From an uncultured bacterium (GTDB taxonomy: Bacteria; Cyanobacteriota; Vampirovibrionia; Gastranaerophilales; Gastranaerophilaceae): a stretch of 40,228 nt of DNA. Positions 31,728 to 40,202 of the stretch are shown one piece after another. How positions within the stretch are numbered: position 1 is the first letter of the stretch; every line of letters begins with the position of its first letter. The stretch spans positions 1 through 40,228 of the forward strand of contig CANAIK010000009.1 of the NCBI GenBank assembly GCA_947361225.1, read 5' to 3'. The position numbers and the translations under genes were made by a program. The notes under the pieces are model-generated. The model saw nothing but the letters and a program-made list of their open reading frames with translations. It had not been told where the DNA came from and made no database searches.

Positions 31728-33030
31728 AATATATAACTTAATTATAATAATTTTTACATTATTTATTTCAACCACAAGTGTTTTTGGTTTTTCCTTTAGA
31801 AATATGACACTGGATTTTATTCATATTTCAGATACCCATATAACAGACAGGGACGACACATCCTACAAGGCTTTGGGGTCATCAAAGGAACTTTTAAAAG
31901 ACGCAATTAATCAAATAAACGATATTGAAGGATTGGACTTTGTATTATTTACGGGCGATTTAGTTGATTATGCTACTAAAGAGAATTATTACAACTATTA
32001 TTATCTTTTAACTAAGCTAAAATATCCTTCCTTAAATACATTCGGAAATCACGATTTTTGGGGTATGACAAAAGAGGAGGCGCTTGAAGAAGTAAAAAAA
32101 TACAACCCGAGTTACAGTTTTTCGGACTCTTACTATGCTTTTAGTCCTAAAACCGATTATAGAATAATAATTCTTGATGCAACAATTAAAGATAGAAAAA
32201 CTTCCAACGGAGAACTGCCCCCTGAGCAGCTGGAGTTTTTGGACAATGAATTATCCCAATCTCAAGATAAAATTGTTGTTATTGCGCTCCATCATCCGCC
32301 TGTGGAACCTTTTGTTGCGAACGAACACGCACTTTTGAATGCTAAAGAATTTAACGATATTCTATTAAAATACAAAAACCCTATTGTTGTGTTATCAGGT
32401 CATTATCACGCTGCAAAAATTAGAAGAATCGGCAATATTACCTATGTTTCGACTCCTTCTACAGTTACTTATCCAATGGCGTTTCGTCATATAAAAATTG
32501 TTAACTTTAAAGATAGAGTTCAATTTGATTTTAATTTTATTCAAACAAAACTGGACGATGTCTTAGAACAGAATCGTCAGAATGTTATTTCTTATGCAAC
32601 TTTAGCAGGGAATGAAAAAGATAGGGAATTATCTTTTGTTTATTATAAAAAACATCCAAAAAGTGCAAGGTATAAGAAAAATAAGATTAAAAACGCTCAA
32701 AAAACAACCAAGGCAAGTAAAAGAGAGCTAAAAAAACTTAGCACTCCAAAAAAAGACGAACCCAAGCTCAAAGAAAAGAAAATTAAAGAACCAAAGGTCA
32801 AAGAACCAAAAATTAAGGAGCCCAAGGTTAAAGAACAAAAAGTTAAACCAATTGCCAATAAAGAACCTAAAATTAAAGAACCAAGGGCGAAAAAAGTTAA
32901 AGAAGTTAAGCCAAAAGAACCCAAGGTTAAAAAAATCAAAGAACCAAAGGTTAAAAAGGTTAAGGAAGTTAAGCCAAAAGAACAGAAAGTAAAGTCTAAA
33001 AAAGCAAAGAAAGCAAAAAATGAACAATAA
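31717..33030 (+). CDS. exported metallophosphoesterase with Lys/Pro-rich tail
   Basis: This 437-residue protein has a signal peptide or anchor (MKNRIYNLIIIIFTLFISTT, then SVFG). The calcineurin-like phosphoesterase domain holds HISDTHITD, GDLVDY, GNHDFW, ALHHPP and SGHYHAAK, the dimetal ligands in order. The last 95 residues are a low-complexity tail of repeated KEPKVKEPKIKE- and KKVKEVKPKE-type units, extremely basic. The tail could bind anionic cell wall or lipopolysaccharide, or nucleic acid; phosphatase substrate unknown. It overlaps malQ by 11 bases and the next gene by 11 bases, so it is in a coupled operon. Confidence 0.9.
   Translation: MKNRIYNLIIIIFTLFISTTSVFGFSFRNMTLDFIHISDTHITDRDDTSYKALGSSKELLKDAINQINDIEGLDFVLFTGDLVDYATKENYYNYYYLLTKLKYPSLNTFGNHDFWGMTKEEALEEVKKYNPSYSFSDSYYAFSPKTDYRIIILDATIKDRKTSNGELPPEQLEFLDNELSQSQDKIVVIALHHPPVEPFVANEHALLNAKEFNDILLKYKNPIVVLSGHYHAAKIRRIGNITYVSTPSTVTYPMAFRHIKIVNFKDRVQFDFNFIQTKLDDVLEQNRQNVISYATLAGNEKDRELSFVYYKKHPKSARYKKNKIKNAQKTTKASKRELKKLSTPKKDEPKLKEKKIKEPKVKEPKIKEPKVKEQKVKPIANKEPKIKEPRAKKVKEVKPKEPKVKKIKEPKVKKVKEVKPKEQKVKSKKAKKAKNEQ
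32757..33015 (+). repeat. tandem degenerate repeat encoding Lys-Pro-rich tail
   Basis: Units of roughly 12 to 18 bases built on AAAGAACCAAAGGTYAAAG-like sequence recur with variation. They encode KEPK(V/I)-type residues and read as low-complexity frames on the other strand. Such tracts vary in length between strains. Confidence 0.7.
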
Positions 33031-33937
33031 AAATGACTTTATAGTTAAATTTAGAGGCACAAGAGGGTCATATCCCTGTCCTAAAAATAATTATTTAAAA
33101 TTTGGGGGAAATACCGCTTGTGTTGAAGTGCGTCTTGGAAATCAACTTGTAATACTGGATGCAGGAACCGGGATTATTGATGTTGGAATTGATGAAATAA
33201 GAAATAAAATAATTTCAGATAATCCAACTTCGGGCTATTGCACAACAATAATTTTGAGCCATATCCACCAAGACCATATCCAGGGATTGCAGTTCTACAG
33301 ACCTCTTTTTATAAAAAATTCGACTGTTAATTTGTTTGGAATGGCGTCCAGCAAGGAAGATTTAAGAGATACCCTTCAAATGGTACTTTTTGATAAGGTT
33401 TTTCCTCTTGCGCTCGATGAAATTAAAAGTGATTTTAATATTCAAAATTTTTTGCAAGACCAAACAATTGTTTTGTCGCAAAACGGGATAATCAATGTTT
33501 ACAATGATTCAGAGTCAATTAAAACCAAAGACGATGATATTGTAATTAGCGCTTATAAAACTCCGGCGCATCCTAAAAACGGCAGTTTGTCAATAAAAAT
33601 TGAATATAAATCCAAGGTTTTGGTTTATGCAACCGATAAAGAAAGCTATATTGGACTTGATAAGAGGTTTATAAGATTTGCCCATAAGTGCGATTGTTTA
33701 ATCCACGACGCACAATACACCCATCAGGATTATATCAACCCGATTCAACCAAAACAAGGTTTTGGACATTCAACTTTTGAAATGGCAATAGATACTGCTC
33801 ATTGCGCTAAAGCGAAAAAATTATTCTTCTTCCATTATGATCCTGATTACGACGATGAAAAACTCCAAATGCTCGAGGGGGAATATGTTTCCGATAACGT
33901 ATTTTTCGCTAAAGAAAATGACGAAATTTATTTGTAG
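33020..33937 (+). CDS. MBL-fold metallo-hydrolase
   Basis: This 305-residue protein has the metallo-beta-lactamase fold: FRGTRGSYPCP at the N-terminus (a start typical of the cyclic-nucleotide phosphodiesterase-like and RNase Z-like group), LDAGTG, SHIHQDHIQGL with the HxHxDH metal motif, and later TPAHPKNGS, LVYATDKE, FGHSTFEMA and FFFHYDPD supplying further ligands. It likely hydrolyses a phosphodiester; the substrate is unknown. It overlaps the phosphoesterase by 11 bases and the next gene by 20, so it is part of one operon. Confidence 0.9.
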   Translation: MNNKNDFIVKFRGTRGSYPCPKNNYLKFGGNTACVEVRLGNQLVILDAGTGIIDVGIDEIRNKIISDNPTSGYCTTIILSHIHQDHIQGLQFYRPLFIKNSTVNLFGMASSKEDLRDTLQMVLFDKVFPLALDEIKSDFNIQNFLQDQTIVLSQNGIINVYNDSESIKTKDDDIVISAYKTPAHPKNGSLSIKIEYKSKVLVYATDKESYIGLDKRFIRFAHKCDCLIHDAQYTHQDYINPIQPKQGFGHSTFEMAIDTAHCAKAKKLFFFHYDPDYDDEKLQMLEGEYVSDNVFFAKENDEIYL

Positions 33938-34481
33938 AATTTTTTTAGTTCTTTTTTTCTTGTCGTCGTGTTCCTATTGCGCACTCCACGGGTTACAGGG
34001 GTTTGAAGAAAATAGAATCGATGCAGCTAAAAACGCTCGAAGTCATTCGAATTTGGGCAATATTTATTTTAGTGAAAAAAATTATTATGGAGCATTAAGA
34101 GAATACCAAATCGCCTTTAATTTGACTTATAATCAAGGAAGTGCGTCAACTTATTTGTATAATATTGCAAGATGTTTTATCGAACTTGGGGATTACAACG
34201 GGGCAAAAAAAGCGATTCTAATGGCAATTGATAGCAATTGTCTTAATATTACTTATTATGAGACTTTGGTTGATTGCTACATTTATTTAGGAATTGAACA
34301 AAAAGAACTTGAAAATTGTCTTCAAGATTCCTTTAATCCCTATAATCGAATAATTGCGGGGTTAATTTATTTAAAGTGCGGTTATCCTATGTATGCTAAA
34401 GTAATTTTTGATGAATTTATTCTTGATAATCCTGATATGATAATTTCAGACAGCGTCAGGGCGATATTAAGAAAAATTTAA
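33918..34481 (+). CDS. TPR-containing lipoprotein
   Basis: I start it at the ATG at 33918, which gives a proper lipoprotein signal (MTKFICRIFLVLFFLSSCSY, lipobox LSSC). A longer frame from 33837 has no signal peptide. The 187-residue protein then has about three tetratricopeptide-like units (SHSNLGNIYFSEKNYYGALR, STYLYNIARCFIELGDYNGA, AGLIYLKCGYPMYAKVIFDE). TPR lipoproteins scaffold envelope complexes. It overlaps the MBL gene by 20 bases, which supports co-translation. Confidence 0.82.
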   Translation: MTKFICRIFLVLFFLSSCSYCALHGLQGFEENRIDAAKNARSHSNLGNIYFSEKNYYGALREYQIAFNLTYNQGSASTYLYNIARCFIELGDYNGAKKAILMAIDSNCLNITYYETLVDCYIYLGIEQKELENCLQDSFNPYNRIIAGLIYLKCGYPMYAKVIFDEFILDNPDMIISDSVRAILRKI

Positions 34482-34518
34482 AGGCAAAAAAAATTTTTTT
34501 TGGTTTTTATTATATATA

Positions 34519-35313
34519 ATGATTAATTTGGTTAATAATGTCAAAACAATTCCACTTTGTTTTTCCGGGGCTAAAAAACCCGAGAATTTGCAATTAAAAA
34601 AAGATGAACTTAAAATAGATTTTAATTACAAAAACTTAGATAAAATTCTTGTTGATTTAACCCCTGAGCAAGCATTGAAAATAAGCAATATGGGAAATAT
34701 TGAGGCGGCTCAATATTCTTTTAACTTAATTTGTGATTCTATGTCTATTCCTAAAGAATTAAGACCGAAATTCAAGGTTGAGGAAATAAATAAAACAAAC
34801 CCCTCAATGCTCGCTCAATCTGTTGGTTTATTGTCTGATTCCGAGATTCAATATTATTCTAAAACAAACGAAAATATGCCAAAATGGCATATTTTTGGTC
34901 TAATGAGACACGAAATGGAACATTATAAAAACTATATTAATCTTTATAGAATCGATGAATTGGCAGATGAATTTGAAGACAGAGCAAAGAAAATTGTTTC
35001 TAAAGCTACGCAAAAAGATCTTATTGAAGACGGATACGCAAATACGGACGAAGCTATAAAAGATTTGGAACAAAAAAGCAAAGATTATCGGACAAAAGTA
35101 AGAAAATACTATCCTCCAATTAAAGAAGGGTCGTTTGAATATAAAAAACAAAAAAAGATATGGGCGAGTGCAATGAATTTTAATCCAAAAAACAAATTAG
35201 AATATTTATTCTCAGCCAGGGAATATTATTGTTGCGAAGTTCAGGGGCTCAATTGGATAAATTTTCAATTAAAGAAATTTTTAAGTTTATTTAAGCAAAA
35301 AACAACCAATTAG
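34519..35313 (+). CDS. HExxH (putative zinc metallopeptidase) protein
   Basis: This 264-residue protein has HEMEH at 131 to 135 in FGLMRHEMEHYKNY, the zincin active-site motif, with candidate third ligands E234 or E240 in SAREYYCCEVQG. No signal peptide is seen. The N-terminal half is mixed alpha/beta, the segment after the motif is charged helix. Family not recognised. A -10-like TATTAT lies 5 bases before the ATG, so the transcript may be leaderless. It is 38 bases after the TPR gene and 34 bases before dnaE. Peptidase activity is inferred from the motif only. Confidence 0.72.
   Translation: MINLVNNVKTIPLCFSGAKKPENLQLKKDELKIDFNYKNLDKILVDLTPEQALKISNMGNIEAAQYSFNLICDSMSIPKELRPKFKVEEINKTNPSMLAQSVGLLSDSEIQYYSKTNENMPKWHIFGLMRHEMEHYKNYINLYRIDELADEFEDRAKKIVSKATQKDLIEDGYANTDEAIKDLEQKSKDYRTKVRKYYPPIKEGSFEYKKQKKIWASAMNFNPKNKLEYLFSAREYYCCEVQGLNWINFQLKKFLSLFKQKTTN
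34872..34896 (+). terminator. terminator-like hairpin inside a coding region
   Basis: AAATATGCCA and TGGCATATTT form a perfect 10-bp stem with loop AAA and a short T-run. It lies inside the HExxH gene, just before the codons for the active-site helix. It may be chance; if it works, it would attenuate transcription. Confidence 0.3.
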
Positions 35314-35347
35314 GAACCTTTAAGTTTTTCTATGATAAAATTTTAAT

Positions 35348-38300
35348 ATGAAATACGTTCCTTTACATATTCATACGGAATATTCACTGCTGGACGGCGC
35401 TATAAGAATTCCTGATTTCTATAAATTTGCAGCCCAAAATGACATGCCCGCAATTGCAATAACCGACCACGGGGTTATGTATGGCTGTGCGGATATGTTT
35501 ATTGCAAAAAATGAAATGTTATCTCATATGTTGGATGAATCCCAACAGGAAGAAAAAAAGAAAATTCAGGCAGTAAAACCCATTATCGGCTGTGAATTCT
35601 ATGTTTGCGAAGGGGATGTTATTGAGGATAGAAGCAAAAAAACAATGTATCACTTGGTTTTACTTGCAAAAAATCAAAACGGATACCATAACTTGTGCAA
35701 ATTGGATTCAATTGCTACAACCAAAGCTTATTATTACAAACCCCGAATTAATCACGAAATTCTGGAACAATATAAAGACGATTTAATTTGTTTATCAGCC
35801 TGCATTCAAGGGGAAGTTGCAAGAAACTTTTTAGACGGACAAATCGATAAAGCTAAAGAGGCGGCTCGTTATTACAAAAATTTATTCGGCGATGATTATT
35901 ATATCGAACTTCAAGACCACGGTTTAAAGGAACAAAAGGATTCTAATCCGTTTTTAATGGAAATTGCCAAGGAATTAAACATTAAAACCGTTATTACAAA
36001 CGATTCTCATTACTTAAGAGCGCAAGACGCTGCCTGGCACGACACTTTATTGTGCGAACAAACAAAATCCTCCAAATCCAACCCTAATCGATTTAAATTC
36101 TCGGTTAATGAATTCTACGTTAAAACCGTGGAGGAATTAAGACAAGCTTTTTCTTGGATGGAGGAAGACTACTTTAATTCCTGTATCAATACTACAGTTG
36201 AAATTGCGGATAAATGCAATTTTGAAATGGATAAACTTGAATTTGGAAAAACAAAAGAATATTTACCTAAATATCCTTGTCCCAATGACTTATCCGAGGA
36301 GGAATATTTCCACGAACTTTGTATTAAAGGTTTAAAAAAACGATACGGGGACCCGATTCCCGATTCAATTCTTGAGCGATACGAATATGAAAAAAAAGTA
36401 ATTCTTGATATGGGATTTCCTGCTTATTTTCTTTTGACCTGGGACTTTATCAACTGGGCGAAGGAGAATAAAATCCCCGTTGGTCCGGGACGTGGATCAG
36501 CGGCAGGTTCAATAGTTGCTTATTCTCTTGGAATTACAGAACTGGATCCTATTTACCATAATCTCTTGTTTGAAAGATTTTTAAATCCTGAGCGTATTTC
36601 AATGCCCGATATTGATATAGATTTCTGCAAACGCCGTCGTGGTGAAGTTATTGACTATGTTTCCAAAAAATGGGGCGAGGATCACGTTTGTCAGATTATA
36701 ACATTCGGTACATTAGCTGCAAAAGCGGCGCTAAAAGCGGTTTGCAGGGTTTATGACATTCCTTTTTCTCAAGCAAATACCTGGGCAGGGTTTGTTCCTA
36801 ATACTCCCGGGACTAAGTTAAAAGATGCACTGTTAGAGGGAATGGAGCTAAAAAAACTTTGTGATGAGAATTCTCAAGTCCAATCTTTGGTTAACGAGGC
36901 ACTTCATATGGAAGGGCTTAAAAACCAGACAGGAACCCACGCAGCGGGGGTAATTATAGCACCAAGGTCAATGGATGAAATTATTCCTGTAGCACTATCC
37001 AAAGAAAAATCTTCCACAACCCAATATCCAATGGCGGGGATTGAAAAAATCGGGCTTTTAAAAATGGACTTTCTGGGACTTGAAACTTTGACTATTATTC
37101 AAGACGCACTTGATTTAGTTAAAGAAAGAACCGGGGAAGAAATTGATATTAATAGAATCCCGCTTGACGATAAGCTGACTTTTGAGCTTTTATCAAGAGG
37201 AGATACCGACGCCGTTTTCCAGCTTGAATCAGGCGGGATGAAAAAACTTGTAAAACGTTTAAAACCAAGTGTTTTTGAAGACATTGGCGCTTTAGTAGCG
37301 CTATATCGTCCGGGGCCAATCGAAGCCGGTATGATTGATGATTTTGTTGATAGAAAACACGGTCGACAAAAAGTTGAATATGCCCATCCTCTATTGGAAA
37401 GTATTCTTAAAGAAACCTATGGAACAATTGTTTATCAAGAGCAGATAATGGCGATTTTCCAAACCTTGGCGGGATATACCCTTGGTGGAGCCGATATGGT
37501 TCGTCGTATGATGGGGAAAAAGAAACTTCAACAAATGGCTGAGCAAAAAGAAATTTTTGTTGAAGGAGCCGCTAAAAATGATATGGCAAAAGAGGCTGCA
37601 ATCGGCTTATTTGAGCAAATCGAAAGTTTTGCAAAATATTGTTTTAATAAAGCCCACTCCAGTGCTTATGCGTTTGTAGCTTATCAAACCGCTTATTTAA
37701 AAGCGCATTATCCTGTTGAATATATGTGCGCAATGTTAACAAGTGTTGCCGATAACAAAGAAAAAACCCAACAATACATTCTTCAATGTCAAGCACAGGG
37801 AATCGAGGTTTTGGCTCCTGATATTAATAAATCGAATTCGCAATTTACGCCCGATAATAAAAATATTCGATTTGGTTTAGCTTCAATTAAAAATGTCGGT
37901 GAATCAGTAATCGAACACATAGAACGTGAGCGTCAAAATAAGCCTTTTGAAAGTTTTTATGATTTTTGTTCCCGTGTTGATTTTAAGTGCTTAAATAAAA
38001 GAACCTTGGAAAGTTTAATTAAAGCAGGCGCTTTTTCTTGTATTGAAAAATCAAGAAAACAACTGTTGGATAATTTGGATAATGTTATCGATTTTGTCCA
38101 ACAAACTCAAAAAGCAAAATCCTCGGGTCAGGTTAGTTTGTTTGCGTCTTTATCCTCCGATTCAGCCGAGGATTTAAATATTCCGACATTTAAAATGCAA
38201 GGCAGCGATAAAGAAGAATTTAGCGATTCTCAAATTCAAATGTTCGAAAAAGAATTAATGGGGATTTATGTAACAAGCCATCCTTTATCTTCAATAAAAG

Positions 38301-38872
38301 ATACGCTAAAATACATTACAACTCAAACTATAGCGGATATCCTTGAGAATCCAAAACCAGACTCTACAGTTACAATTTGCGGGCTGTTATCGCAAGTAAG
38401 TCAAAAACCAACAAAGAAAGACCCTTCAAAATTTATTAAAACAGGTTCAATTGAGGATTTGACAAGCAGAATTAATATTGTTGCTTTCCCTAAGGTGGTT
38501 GAAAACTACGGGGCGCTAATCGAATCGGAACAAAAGGTTATAATTAAAGCAAAAGTCAATGTTCGAGACGAGGAAGTTAACTTAGCGATTAATGAAGTAA
38601 AACCGATTGAAACAGTGAATCTTGTTACAATTAAATACTTAGAAGATCTTGCAATGGAGGAAAATATTCTTCTTAAGGAACTTTTAGCAAAACACAAAGG
38701 TGAGAATCCTGTTGTAATTGATTTTGTTGCTCCTGATGAATTTGATAATCCAAAACGTTTCCAGCTTTTAACCAACAATCATTTGTGGATTTCCTTAAAC
38801 GATGGTTTAGAACGAGAACTAAGCGCAACTTTTAAGAACAAAATGGAAGTCGAAGTTCAAAAATTGGGTTAG
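35348..38872 (+). CDS. dnaE: DNA polymerase III subunit alpha
   Basis: This 1174-residue replicative polymerase begins with the PHP domain (LHIHTEYSLLDGAIRI), followed by the palm with the catalytic PDIDIDF near residue 422 and the third Asp in DAVFQLES. The fingers, helix-hairpin-helix and OB-fold regions follow (TVTICGLLSQVSQ). It is the DnaE1 type rather than PolC, as it lacks an exonuclease insert. A -10-like TAAAAT lies 6 bases before the ATG and no Shine-Dalgarno is seen. It converges on a membrane protein gene with a 41-base overlap. Confidence 0.97.
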   Translation: MKYVPLHIHTEYSLLDGAIRIPDFYKFAAQNDMPAIAITDHGVMYGCADMFIAKNEMLSHMLDESQQEEKKKIQAVKPIIGCEFYVCEGDVIEDRSKKTMYHLVLLAKNQNGYHNLCKLDSIATTKAYYYKPRINHEILEQYKDDLICLSACIQGEVARNFLDGQIDKAKEAARYYKNLFGDDYYIELQDHGLKEQKDSNPFLMEIAKELNIKTVITNDSHYLRAQDAAWHDTLLCEQTKSSKSNPNRFKFSVNEFYVKTVEELRQAFSWMEEDYFNSCINTTVEIADKCNFEMDKLEFGKTKEYLPKYPCPNDLSEEEYFHELCIKGLKKRYGDPIPDSILERYEYEKKVILDMGFPAYFLLTWDFINWAKENKIPVGPGRGSAAGSIVAYSLGITELDPIYHNLLFERFLNPERISMPDIDIDFCKRRRGEVIDYVSKKWGEDHVCQIITFGTLAAKAALKAVCRVYDIPFSQANTWAGFVPNTPGTKLKDALLEGMELKKLCDENSQVQSLVNEALHMEGLKNQTGTHAAGVIIAPRSMDEIIPVALSKEKSSTTQYPMAGIEKIGLLKMDFLGLETLTIIQDALDLVKERTGEEIDINRIPLDDKLTFELLSRGDTDAVFQLESGGMKKLVKRLKPSVFEDIGALVALYRPGPIEAGMIDDFVDRKHGRQKVEYAHPLLESILKETYGTIVYQEQIMAIFQTLAGYTLGGADMVRRMMGKKKLQQMAEQKEIFVEGAAKNDMAKEAAIGLFEQIESFAKYCFNKAHSSAYAFVAYQTAYLKAHYPVEYMCAMLTSVADNKEKTQQYILQCQAQGIEVLAPDINKSNSQFTPDNKNIRFGLASIKNVGESVIEHIERERQNKPFESFYDFCSRVDFKCLNKRTLESLIKAGAFSCIEKSRKQLLDNLDNVIDFVQQTQKAKSSGQVSLFASLSSDSAEDLNIPTFKMQGSDKEEFSDSQIQMFEKELMGIYVTSHPLSSIKDTLKYITTQTIADILENPKPDSTVTICGLLSQVSQKPTKKDPSKFIKTGSIEDLTSRINIVAFPKVVENYGALIESEQKVIIKAKVNVRDEEVNLAINEVKPIETVNLVTIKYLEDLAMEENILLKELLAKHKGENPVVIDFVAPDEFDNPKRFQLLTNNHLWISLNDGLERELSATFKNKMEVEVQKLG

Positions 38873-39305
38873 GCTGCATTAAAAGAGGAGCTCGAAAATT
38901 TAAAAAATTGACAAGATAACAAAAATAGGGTTTTATTAAAAAACCCAAAATAATCCAATACAAAATTCCTGTATAAAGCGCAATTGCATAAATTTTTTCA
39001 CCAATAAAAACGGAAATATAATATTTTATATTAATATAATCAAAAGAACTTGAGCTTCCCCAAGCGCTGTTATTTGATTGACTTAAAAAAGACAAAAACG
39101 CTATGAATAGTGAAAAGTATAGAAAATATTTAAAACTACAAACAAATAATGTTTCTAAGTAATAATCGTGTCTTGTTGAAATATAGTTAGAAAGGGAATT
39201 CGGGTAAATTTTATACAAACAAAAAAGTGTTATTAAAAAATGGATAAAACCCAAAAAACCAAATAAATTGAAGAAAGTTAAGAATGATTCTTTAATTCTT
39301 GTCAT
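38832..39305 (-). CDS. small integral membrane protein
   Basis: This 157-residue protein has about three to four membrane helices (LFGFLGFIHFLITLFCLYKI, FKYFLYFSLFIAFLSFL, IYAIALYTGILYWIILGFLI) and ends in a soluble tail. No family recognised. Its 3' end overlaps the end of dnaE by 41 bases on the opposite strand. A -10-like TACAAT lies 6 bases before the ATG, so a leaderless transcript is possible. Confidence 0.65.
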   Translation of the reverse strand: MTRIKESFLTFFNLFGFLGFIHFLITLFCLYKIYPNSLSNYISTRHDYYLETLFVCSFKYFLYFSLFIAFLSFLSQSNNSAWGSSSSFDYINIKYYISVFIGEKIYAIALYTGILYWIILGFLIKPYFCYLVNFLNFRAPLLMQPNPIFELRLPFCS

Positions 39306-39328
39306 AGAATAATTGTATCATAATTATA

Positions 39329-39718
39329 TTAACTCCAACAAGAGGCTGTAATTTGTTTTAGAATGTCGTTTTCTTTATTAACCCAAACTTGGGTATTAGG
39401 ACAAATTTCTTTATAAGCGTACGCAATTTCTTTTAGATAAATTGCGTATTTAGCGTCAATAAAATTAATTTTATCGATTTTTTCGATATAAAAATCCTCA
39501 CTTCCGCAATTAGAACAGAATCTGGACTTGGGAATTATTTGATTAAAATAAAGTTTTGCCTCTCTTTTAATATCGCAGCTTGAGCATCGAACAAGATAAT
39601 AATTCTTAACCAAATACTCCCCGCAATCCGGACAATAGCCTTCGTTTGAGGTTAGAAGAGCGTTTTTGTGCGTGCATTTGAATTTATTTTGAATGAATTT
39701 AATTAAAATATTTTTCAT
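39329..39718 (-). CDS. zinc-ribbon protein
   Basis: This 129-residue protein has three Cys pairs: CPDCGEYL, CSSCDIK and CSNCGSE, plus an earlier KCTHKN, making two possible zinc ribbons. The C-terminal half (INFIDAKYAIYLKEIAYAYK) is helical. It may bind nucleic acid or another protein. No family is recognised. It lies 23 bases upstream of the membrane protein gene on the same strand. Confidence 0.72.
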   Translation of the reverse strand: MKNILIKFIQNKFKCTHKNALLTSNEGYCPDCGEYLVKNYYLVRCSSCDIKREAKLYFNQIIPKSRFCSNCGSEDFYIEKIDKINFIDAKYAIYLKEIAYAYKEICPNTQVWVNKENDILKQITASCWS

Positions 39719-39807
39719 ATTCTGTTTTTAATAATAAAAGACAAGATTTCATTTTTTAATCTGTAATTGTAAATAATTGTAACAAAAATATTCAAAAATC
39801 CCCGCTA

Positions 39808-39836
39808 TTTACGCAATAATTTATAAATGATATACT
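39808..39836 (+). promoter_or_regulatory. promoter of the ribbon-helix-helix gene
   Basis: TTTACG (39808-39813) and TATACT (39831-39836) are 17 bp apart, followed by a leader of about 50 bases and AAGGAG before the ATG. Confidence 0.6.
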
Positions 39837-39895
39837 TTATATATATGTAAACACAAACAAAAATTAAATAATTGACACAAGGAGAGCGAAAAAAA

Positions 39896-40084
39896 ATGGC
39901 AAGAGTTTTAATTTCAATGCCAGAACAATTTCTATCACAGATTGATTCGGTGGCGCAGGGGGAAAACAGGACAAGGAGCGAGTTGATTCGAGAAGCACTG
40001 AGAACTTACATTAATCGATCAAAACTCAGAGAAAACACTTTTGCAAACAAAAATGCTGCAATTCTAGAAGCACTTTTGGAGTAA
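39896..40084 (+). CDS. ribbon-helix-helix (CopG-type) regulator
   Basis: I start it at the ATG at 39896, with AAGGAGAGCG just upstream, giving 62 residues; an earlier in-frame TTG has no ribosome-binding site. RVLISMPEQFLSQIDSVAQG and RTRSELIREALRTYI are the strand-helix-helix signature. CopG proteins repress operons or serve as antitoxins. Here no toxin follows: a terminator lies 40 bases past the stop, so this looks like an orphan regulator. Confidence 0.88.
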   Translation: MARVLISMPEQFLSQIDSVAQGENRTRSELIREALRTYINRSKLRENTFANKNAAILEALLE

Positions 40085-40125
40085 AGTTTAAACTGCAAAG
40101 AACACGAGAGATACTGTTAAAATTT

Positions 40126-40149
40126 AGACCGCAGCTGCGGTCTTTTTTT
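40126..40149 (+). terminator. strong intrinsic terminator
   Basis: AGACCGCAG and CTGCGGTCT form a perfect 9-bp stem with essentially no loop, followed by a run of T. It ends the ribbon-helix-helix gene. Confidence 0.85.
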
Positions 40150-40177
40150 ATAACCTTTTTTAACTTTTTATTAAAAA

Positions 40178-40202
40178 AAAAGACCTCTTGTAAAGGTCTT
40201 TT
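40178..40202. terminator. second terminator near right edge
   Basis: AAAAGACCT and AGGTCTTTT form a 9-bp stem around CTTGTAA, with A- and T-runs on the sides. It probably serves a gene beyond the right edge. Confidence 0.7.

Noticed and set aside
32697-33060. Two Phe/Leu-rich frames on the minus strand opposite the KEPK repeats
   Set aside because: They mirror the repetitive codons of the real gene and have no start signals.
33837-33917. Longer N-terminus for the TPR lipoprotein
   Set aside because: Starting at 33918 gives a proper lipoprotein signal with LSSC; the extension masks it.
39896-40149. Toxin-antitoxin pair with the ribbon-helix-helix protein
   Set aside because: No toxin frame follows; a strong terminator lies 40 bases past its stop, and the upstream gene is a zinc-ribbon protein on the opposite strand.
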